DNA of 64,000 bases from Siphonodentalium dalli (Eukaryota > Mollusca > Scaphopoda > Gadilida > Siphonodentaliidae). The stretch lies in NCBI GenBank assembly GCA_032622095.1, contig CP136064.1:48552073-48616072 (forward strand). Direction: 5' to 3'. The position numbers were made by a program, and so were the translations under genes. The notes under the pieces are model-generated. The model did no database searches. It was given only the letters and a program-made list of their open reading frames with translations, and was not told where the DNA came from. This document shows positions 56,576 through 64,000 of this stretch, piece by piece; the first letter of the stretch is position 1, and the number at the start of each line of letters is the position of its first letter.

Positions 56576-56945
56576 GAGTTTAGTGTGCCTGTCATTTGCA
56601 GAATGAGGTCCCCAGAGGGTGAATTTAGTGACGGTATCCTGCATAGTGGGCTAGCATCACCAAATTAACCCTCTTGGGACCTCATTCTGCATGGCCTCAA
56701 CTGCTATGAGAGACATAGACTCAGATTTAAGTTCCCAAATGGTAAATATTGTGATGTAGACCCATTGGAAACCTCGATTATGCAATGTATCTTCTGCCAA
56801 TTTGGTGACATAGAGAAACTAAACTAAAAAAGAAATAGAATTTTTTTATAGAAATTTGATAATAAAGAAACTTTCCAGATAAGATGAGGCCTAAGAAGAA
56901 TGAGATCCCCAGAGGGTGAATTTAGTGATGCTAGCCCGCTATTTA
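56576..56945. mobile_element. MITE family C1, right-truncated
   Basis: gagtttagtgtgcctgtcat at the left. The second hairpin stops at gatgctagcccgctatt, where dispersed repeat G begins. Confidence 0.8.
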
Positions 56946-57213
56946 CATGCCATAAATATGTGTAAGTAAATATATAAATACTGCCCATCCCAATTCATCA
57001 GACAGAAGTTACTATGACAAAAGTTGACAACAAGCAAAATGCACCAATGCCTTAGTTCTATAAAAAATAAAACACCATCTAAAAAGTCATTGTTTTGTAC
57101 TAATTCATGTATATTGCACATAAACACCAACACTGTTGAATAAAGTTTGATGCTGGTGATCACTTAGAGACCGAGGTTAGATAAAATTATACGGATGAAG
57201 TTTCCATGTCTTA
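56946..57213. mobile_element. Dispersed repeat G
   Basis: Shares atatataaatactgcccatc and tgacaaaagttgaca with 45962-46090, and tgttgaataaagtttgatgc and gatgaagtttccatgtctta with 52027-52127. It probably shows more of one element than either other copy. Confidence 0.55.
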
Positions 57214-57510
57214 AAGATACAGGCGGCCTTAGTGGTGGGTATAGCTGTTAAAATAATCACATCCACTAAAACCGCCATAAACAGAAAGAATTATATTATA
57301 AACGGATGCTAATTTTACATTAATAAAATGTGATCCGATCTCAGGGCTGAAATAATTTGCGAACCCGCTATGTGTGAATTAGTAGATATATGACATAACG
57401 GGGTCCAAGAATGACTGTATATAAGTGTTTACACCACCATAACCAACACAATATCATCGTCATCATCACCGTCATCTTCTTCAGCATCATGTCACTAATT
57501 AGTTGTTTTT
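57214..57510. other. No gene recognised
   Basis: Spacer with a short tcatcatcaccgtcatcttc run near 57465. Confidence 0.4.
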
Positions 57511-57525
57511 TAATTTACTAACATG

Positions 57526-57925
57526 TTAACCCTTTACCCAACAGAAGGGCCCTGTGCCAATGCATTCTCTTATATATGCGAGTCGACCATAGGTCGCCTC
57601 GCATATATAAGAGAATGCATTGGCTTAACACATTAAAAATTATAAAATTGTTAAAGAATATAAGAAAAAATGGTAAAAAGTGTTAAAAAAAGATTTTTGT
57701 TTAGGCCAATGCATTCTCTTATATATGCGAGGCGACCTATGGTCGACTCGCATATATAAGAGAATGCATTGGCACAGGGCATAACTGCAACTATCACAAT
57801 GTGGTCAAGGAGCCGGTTCCAATGATATCCATATTTGTATGGTTCTATTGAGACAGACCGAAGATATATTAGGCTGTTGAAACTTTATTTGGCCGGTTTT
57901 GCCGTTTTGTTGGGTAAAGGGTTAA
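57526..57925 (+). mobile_element. MITE family B1, full length, with 20-bp flanking repeat
   Basis: ttaaccctttacccaacaga to ttgttgggtaaagggttaa. The flank ttaatttactaacatgttaa occurs on both sides, so the direct repeat is 20 bp and not the 4-bp TTAA alone. Confidence 0.93.
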
Positions 57926-58311
57926 TTTACTAACATGTTAATGTTACAGACTGATTTATGGCTGAGGCATAATAAACATTTGCAACAAATGGCCTAAAAT
58001 TTAATAAGTAATTACTGTTCAGAGTTTCACAATTTTCTCTTTTCGTCATTTATGTAATACTAGCTGATGTACCCGACTTCGTCCAGGCTATTTAGGGATT
58101 TCTTTGTGATCGGCAGCGGAATTTGTATTTATGAAATTGTCCACGAAATTAATTTATCAAGGTTAATTGCACACGATTTGTTGCAGCTGAACATGTACTA
58201 AACAACTCTTTTTAGATTTAAGTTCCATCTTTTTTGTTATGGCACAAAAACTGGATCTGTTTTACAGACCACCACCCCCCCCCACCCCACCAACCTACCG
58301 GAAACCCTGCC
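57926..58311. other. No gene; retroelement-like fragment
   Basis: At 58062 tactagctgatgtacccgac and ttcgtccaggctattta look like a widespread decayed retroelement or Helitron terminus. Unassigned. Confidence 0.35.
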
Positions 58312-58517
58312 TCAGGGGACATCATTCTGATCAGGCCTCATCTTCTGAGAAGTAGCTATAGTCTCAAATAAACATTGTTTTAAGTTACTTTTTCCTTTCT
58401 GTTCAGTATCACCCAGAGAGTGAATTTGGTGATGATAGCCCACCATGCAGGATAGCATAACTAAATTCGCTGTCTGGGGACCTAATTCTGCAAATGACAG
58501 ACACATTATATCCAGGT
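58312..58517. mobile_element. MITE family C2, left part missing
   Basis: gaatttggtgatgatagccc and gcaaatgacagacacattat at the right; the left hairpin is reduced to ctcaggggacatcattctga. Confidence 0.7.
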
Positions 58518-58658
58518 TTAATTCCCCTTTCAGAGGACCCACTATCTTTGGGGCTAAGATTATCATTGTTATTGTTTTGAATTGTCCTTACTGACAGAAA
58601 CTAGCAGATGGTCATGCAGCCACTGACGTGTTATTATTTTAAAGGAAAACTTGCATCC

Positions 58659-59049
58659 TTAACCCTTTACCCAACAGAAGGGCCCTGTGCCAATGCATTC
58701 TCTTATATATGCGAGTCGACCCATAGGTCGCCTCGCATATATAAGAGAATGCATTGGCTTAACACATTAAAAATTATAAAATTGTTAAAGAATGTAAGAA
58801 AAAATGGTAAAAAGTTTTTTTTTTAGGCCAATGCATTCTCTTATATATGCGAGGCGACCTATGGTCGACTCGCATATATAAGAGAATGCATTGGCACAGG
58901 GCATAACTGTAACTATCACAATGTGGTCAAGGAGCCGGTTCCAATGATATCCATATTTGTATGGTTTTATTGAGACAGACCGAAGATATTTTTAGGCTGT
59001 TGAAGCTTTATTTGGCCGGTTTTGGCCGGTTTGTTGGGTAAAGGGTTAA
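58659..59049 (+). mobile_element. MITE family B1, full length
   Basis: ttaaccctttacccaacaga to gtttgttgggtaaagggtta plus A. Compared with 57526 the linker between hairpins has lost gtgttaaaaaaag and gained a T run. Confidence 0.93.
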
Positions 59050-59351
59050 AGGCCCAATTAATTTTTGAATCCCCAGCTCGCATTAAATACAACATATTCC
59101 ATATTATATACCATTTGTAAGAGGAAGCTCCAAAACTTTGTATTATCAACTTATCAGGTCAAATAAACTGTGAACATGTTGTTTTTGTCAAGGTACCGAC
59201 ATGTGTTCTGTGCTTAATTTCAATCTGGTCTGTACTGTCAGTTTATCATTCTCAATGGAAGGGGAATAACTCTATCTCTTAGTTGTGAATTATGATGCAT
59301 TCTGGGATAACTATTGGGGGAAGTCTTAGTGTGAAGTCTTAAGAGTTCCGT
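59050..59351. other. No gene recognised
   Basis: Spacer between a B1 MITE and a SINE. Confidence 0.4.
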
Positions 59352-59815
59352 ATTCTAATAATAATGTATAGCATTTGTAAAGCGCCTTTCCCATGAGGCC
59401 CAAAGCGCTCAAAGTTTTACAATTATTACCCTGATGAGCCTGAACATTCAGTAACCATCTACTGCTCCCCGGGGACAGGGGGAGGTACAGCCGGGAGTAT
59501 GCGAGGATACCATATGGCTAGCATACTGACAAGATCTTTCACTGCTCATTATCAGGTACCCTTGTAATGCATGGGTGGTGCAAAGCAGACACAGTACGAG
59601 CGACCTTGCTCAAGGGTCACATCTTGGCGCGAGATTCAAACAGTGTACAATCCAACAATTGCACATCGCTCAAGTCGGCCAAGCCACTGCTGTGTGGAAA
59701 CTCATAACAGACCACCAGCCAGCCGCGAACTCGCCTCGCTTCGTGCCATATATGCTGTGTTGACAGCGAAGACAAGTCCAACGCGCTAACCACTGGACCA
59801 CGGAGCTCCACTTCT
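59352..59815 (-). mobile_element. tRNA-derived SINE
   Basis: On the minus strand the head reads ggagctccgtggtccagtgg then ttagcgcgttggact, the 5' half of a tRNA with an A box (TGGTCCAGTGGTTAGCG). A GTTTGAATCTC B-box-like sequence occurs about 140 bp on. The 3' domain has gagcgctttgggcctcatgg and aaaggcgctttacaaatgct, the paired AGCGC motif typical of several metazoan SINE tails. It ends in an A/T-rich ATT repeat (cattattattagaat). It is CpG-rich compared with its surroundings. Box spacing is unusual and may indicate a composite head. Confidence 0.75.
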
Positions 59816-60660
59816 GGTGGTATATGTAAATATTTGGTTCCTCTTCCAAATGGTATATAATATGGAATATCTTGTGTATAATGTGATCTGGGCATTCGAA
59901 AATTAAGTGGGCCTTTAAGTATGTTCATTTTTGTTTTCATCCCATATGCCACAGTAATGCTATATGTGATAGTTGGAAAGCATTCTTTCCAAAATTTGAA
60001 TTGAACAATATGCTTTTAAGTAGATAGATCTAACTTAGAATGCATAATCAGAAAATAGGACAAGATGGTACCAAATATTTCATTTTTCACAGTACAATGG
60101 ATAAATATAGTTGCTTTTTAGTATTATTAAAGGCACGGGCATCGTTCGTTGCAGAACTATTCATATTTGTTCAAATCGCCATCAACAGAATGAATATTAA
60201 AATAAATATAGTTTTGTTCATATGCCAAACATAATCAGCACATAAATAGTCTATTGTCGTATTTTGGTGTACGTAAACAAGAGCCTGCTTGTGTTACAGA
60301 AGTTGTGCTTCTGTTTACATAACACAGCGCAATTCTATTGGTTAATCACACAAAAATGATATAAACGCTCTTTATTATTTCCATATCAGGAAAACAGTAA
60401 CGAATAACGCTCTTTATGTTTACCATATCCGGATCTAAACAAAAGCCAGGAAATGTAACGTTTTTTGCTTTTGTTTACATAACAAGGGGAAAACAATCAC
60501 AATAACATACTGTTTATGCCATATTTCTGATTGGTATAAGAACAAGATCTGTCTATATTTTACTATTCTTTCTGTTTATGACGGTTTTGTGACGGAGTTG
60601 AATATTTTAACAGCATACCCACCGCCAATGCCACCCATATCTTTAAGAACATACATACAA
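59816..60660. other. No gene recognised
   Basis: Includes inversely repeated segments around tgtttacataac and aacgctctttat at 60260-60485. Nothing codes recognisably. Confidence 0.4.
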
Positions 60661-60663
60661 CTA

Positions 60664-60810
60664 AAGGAGAGAGAGAGATAATCATTTATTAACGTGACAT
60701 GTGCAATACATAAATCATCAATATATATATTATATATGTTTCAATTACAATTAGCACCCGGCCCATATGGCCTATATGTCACGCTTAATAGTATAAGTAT
60801 GTACATGGTT
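60664..60810 (-). mobile_element. LINE-like 3' end, minus strand
   Basis: Shares ggcccatatggcctatatgt with 37735-37765. On the minus strand it ends with an AATAAATGATTATC signal and a (TC)n tail. Confidence 0.5.
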
Positions 60811-61104
60811 TGGTCCAACACATGTGGACTATCCTCAGTGATGATATTAAGAGAATTTTATAAAGTAGAGAATTTCATTTTAATCTTACACAATTTGGAG
60901 ATATTTGGATTTATATATTTTGTATTCTTATATGTTGATACGTTTGGTGTATAATTTATCTGTATATGAATTGTTTTCTTCGCATAAAAGCATCAAACAG
61001 AAATTTTGCTAGTTGTCGGGGAAATAACATTAGCTCACTAAAAGAGTCGTCGATGCAGTCTGTTTTATATGGCAAGCCAAACCGCTATTTAATATTAATT
61101 TTAC

Positions 61105-62606
61105 TTAAGTAAAATAAAATTACACTTTATTTTACTTAAGTGAAATAAAATGTCATTTTCTATTTTACTTAAGTAAAGGTCATTTTCTATTTTACTTAAG
61201 TAAAAAAGAATTTTACTTAAGTAAAATTAACCATGTTTTAACTTAAGTAGAATTCTTTTTTACTTAAGTAAAATAAGAAATGACCTTTATTTTACTTAAG
61301 TAAAAAAGAATTCTACTTAAGTAAAATAATGCGTTAATTTTACTTAAGTAAAATAAATGACATCTATGGATGACCGGTAGATGGCGTTTATTTCACTTAA
61401 GTAAAATAAGAAATGACCTTTATTTTACTTAAGTAAAAAAGAATTCTACTTAAGTAAAATAATGCGTTAATTTTACTTAAGTAAAATAAATGACATCTAT
61501 GGATGACCGGTAGATGGCGTTTATTTCACTTAAGTAAAATAAAGCGCCCACTATGGGAGTCATCTTGCAAACTAACAATTGCTCCCTTGGCACGTGCGCC
61601 GGGAGTGCTGTTCATGTTCGTGAGAAAGTTAACCCAGGCTACAGTCGTAGCCGGCTAGGCATGCGCAGTAGAAAGCTACAGAAAACTGCAGCCGGCCACA
61701 GCTGGTGGTCACTAACTATTGTACCGCAACTCCGAACTTGGAATGTCGGCATAATGTTGGCATTATGTTGCTATATCAATTCACCAATGGTCTCGCTCGC
61801 TGCAGCAAGCACATTTGAAGCAATTAACACTCATACTAAGTCCATGCCTCCATAAATCTGATATTTAAAAGAGTATGATATGTGATTATATCTCGTTCTC
61901 AGCACAATAAGCATCAAACACAAACGCATCACACATTTTAGCAGTTTTCTCTGATTATTGCGGTAATGGCAGTGGGTGTGGAATGTTCTCAATTTTATTG
62001 CATGAGGTTGGTGCTAATCCCGTTCTGTCAGCTATATATCATAAAACACTCGCTGTCCTTATAACAAGGTCACATGTGGTTTGGTGGGATTTGGCGTTGG
62101 TCTCTAAACTGATTGGGGGGAAATCATTAATAACTCTTAACACCTGGTTGCACACTATTTTACTTAAGTAAAATAAATGACATATATCGATGACCGGTAG
62201 ATGGCGTTTATTTCACTTAAGTGAAATAAACCCAAATGTTCATTTATTTTACTTAAGTAAAAAAGAATTTTACTTAAGTTAAATAAAAACTGTGTTTTAT
62301 TTCACTTAAGTAAAATTCTTTTTTACTTAAGTAAAATAAAAAAAGGCGTAACATAATGGTAAATTTATTTCACTTAAGTAAAATTAGTGTGCGTTTTAAT
62401 TTTACTTAAGTAAAATAAAATGTCATTTTATTTTACTTAAGTAAAATAAAGTGTCATTTTATTTTACTTAAGTTAAATAAAACCATGTAGATGGCGCTTT
62501 ATTTCACTTAAGTAAAATAAAATGACACTTTATTTTACTTAAGTAAAATAAAATGTCATTTTATTTCACTTAATTGAAATAAAGTGTCATTTTATTTTAC
62601 TTAAAG
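61105..62606. repeat. Array of TTTTACTTAAGTAAAA palindromes (27 CTTAAG cores)
   Basis: Palindromes of form tttta(c)cttaagt(g)aaaa recur 27 times in two blocks, 61105-61530 and 62155-62606. Spacing is irregular, at 15-60 bp. Linkers are short and partly repeated (aatgacctttattt, aatgcgttaatt, atgaccggtagatggcgttt). One 133-bp compound unit is duplicated in tandem at about 61273-61405 and 61406-61535. I see no coding frame. The unit is not a known telomere, CRISPR or satellite that I can name. Confidence 0.9.
61531..62154. other. Non-palindromic segment between the two palindrome blocks
   Basis: Higher GC (tggcacgtgcgccgggagtg, gcagccggccacagctggtg) with a plus-strand frame of 100 codons at 61553-61855 that is not recognised. 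It could be the body of an element whose ends are the palindrome blocks. Confidence 0.4.
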
Positions 62607-63690
62607 GGGTACTGTACGCCATTTTCATTAAATTTCCGGTGACAACAACGATCTAATGCACCCAGGGCCGATAAGGTTCGGGGTGATTTATGTGGTTCTT
62701 TGATCCTGTCATCCGGCAGACATTCCGGATTTTCGGTACGATCCGTTCCGTATCGGCCGAACTTAAAAGTCCGCATTTTACATCCGCCCGGAATGCTGCC
62801 TCCTTCCGGTAACTGAAAAAAGCAATTCACTCTTGAATTATACGCATCGCGCTCGGTTGTGTCGTCAATTCCTATCTGTTTCCATCCGTCACCGTGTTTC
62901 TTCGCCAGCCTTCATTTATTCGTCTATCATCTTGTTCCTTGTGCGCTCTGTCTGCGTCCTGTTCCGTCGGCGTTACCTATTTTCGTGGGTCGTGCACGTG
63001 TTTTCCCTGTTTGTGTTTGTCGTTCGGTGGCATTCCCGTATTTCTCCTATGGTTCGTACAGGATCTCGCGGTCGGGCCCGCGACCGTTCGTCTCGTAGCA
63101 GTCGCCAGGATGCGTCTGCCAGCTCGTCTCGTGCTGGTCCTGCTTCCAGTGGCCGTGTTAGGCCTTCTTCTCGGGTTTTCGGCCAGTGTGTCATCTGTGG
63201 CTGATTCACGGGTGCGCTGCCGTGGTCAGCATTCGCGTGGCAGGCCTGCTCGTGGCTCTGGACGGGGATGCCACGCCTCTCGTGGCCGCGATCCTGTTCG
63301 TCAGCCTCGTTGTCGGCCCAGTCGCCAGGCTCGTCGCCGACAGGACGTTTTCTGCGCTATGAATCCAGGTCACCACTAGCGTCTCCTTTGTCGTCCTGTC
63401 CCCGCCGCAGTTCTGATGACAGCTCCACTTCTCTCCGCCGCCGCGAGGATTCCCGTGTGGCTTCAGTGATAAACCGACCGAACGCTCCGGCAAGAGACAG
63501 AACTGATCCGGGTAATGCCTTATTTAGCTTTCCATCCTCGCTGGTCTCCCCTTGGGACGCCCCCTTGCCGATTCCTACGGCGGCAGATGGCCTTGGCTCT
63601 CACGTTTCCCGATCTTCGCGACAAAATTTTCTGGGGGCGTCGTGCTTCCGGGCGAATCCGTGTTGCGCCCAAGGCTTAAAATAAGTGGTC
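62607..63690 (+). other. CpG-rich segment with basic Ser/Arg-rich open frames
   Basis: GC content rises sharply and CpG is frequent, unlike the rest of the window. Three overlapping plus frames exist: 62833-63204 (containing MVRTGSRGRARDRSSRSSRQ and ending CVICG), 62894-63379 and 63268-63684 (containing SSCPRRSSDDSSTSLRRRED and VINRPNAPARDRTDP). The Ser/Arg-rich sequence across two frames suggests one coding region with frameshifts, for instance the gag-like N-terminal part of a retroelement, or a first exon with its CpG island. No domain is recognisable, so I do not name it. Confidence 0.35.
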
Positions 63691-64000
63691 TGATATGGCC
63701 AATTGTCAGACACCAAATTCAAATTTTTATAGGTTGTCAGGCTCTGCTTTGAAACTGTCTGACATAATGTCTGGTTGAGAAATTGATGTATTTTTATGAA
63801 AATATCACTGGTAATGTGATATTTTGCAAAAATTTATAGAGCATGCTGTTAGATGAAATTGGATTGCATAATTTATGGATCCAGTAACACCACTGGGATC
63901 AGAGCAATTGAAGACTTCTATAACCTTAGAATTGAAATCGGCAAGTATGTTTAATGTTGTCAAGGTGGGGCAGATTTGCATTAAAAAAAAAAAGTAAAAA
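63691..64000. other. No gene recognised
   Basis: The base composition returns to AT-rich; there are repeats of gtctgac/gtcagac near 63700-63770. Confidence 0.4.

Noticed and set aside
3071-59049. TTAACCC motifs as interstitial telomere repeats
   Set aside because: TTAACCCTTT occurs singly at the ends of hairpin elements with TTAA on both sides, not as tandem TTAGGG.
59571-59952. Overlapping frames at the SINE
   Set aside because: They are explained by the CpG-rich SINE body.

Overview
The window is AT-rich, intron- and repeat-dominated DNA from a multicellular animal nucleus. There are no operons and no prokaryotic gene packing. The repeat content (TTAA-flanked palindromic MITEs, a roughly 160-bp repeat array inside a mobile element, Helentron-like ends with CGGAC-rich stretches, a tRNA-derived SINE, LINE tails ending in microsatellites) is what I would expect of a marine invertebrate. 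A mollusc, perhaps a bivalve, is my best guess; the species is not shown by the sequence.

The one gene I can support firmly is on the minus strand. Three exons at 25829-25667, 8661-8533 and 7650-7583 have consensus splice sites and mutually compatible phases. Together they encode a continuous piece of the RUN domain of a small G protein signalling modulator (SGSM1/SGSM2, RUTBC family). Upstream and downstream exons were not found, so the gene probably runs past the parts I can read. The 17-kb intron between the first two exons holds two very large minisatellites: a 21-bp array (9657-20784, about 500 units) and a 33-bp array (23085-25262, about 66 units).

Layout: 1-3070 MITEs and a 1.4-kb element with long terminal inverted repeats; 3071-7574 a TTAA MITE split by a 4.1-kb element carrying about 24 copies of a 160-bp repeat; 7583-8661 two SGSM exons; 9657-20784 and 23085-25262 the minisatellites; 25667-25829 the third exon; 26-38 kb MITEs, a hAT-like element with a transposase-like first exon, a U2 snRNA-like sequence and Helentron-like pieces; 38.9-42.9 kb a three-level nest of transposons; 43-60 kb more MITEs, a 180-bp repeat element and a SINE; 61.1-62.6 kb an unusual array of TTTTACTTAAGTAAAA palindromes; 62.6-63.7 kb a CpG-rich segment with basic, Ser/Arg-rich open frames.

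At least six TTAA-flanked families occur, most beginning TTAACCCTTT or TTAACTCTTT. They look like non-autonomous piggyBac-type elements sharing one mobilising enzyme that is not in the window. A TA-flanked, nearly perfect 215-bp palindrome is the other abundant MITE. All family names used here (A, B1, B3, C1, C2, D, E, G) are my own labels.
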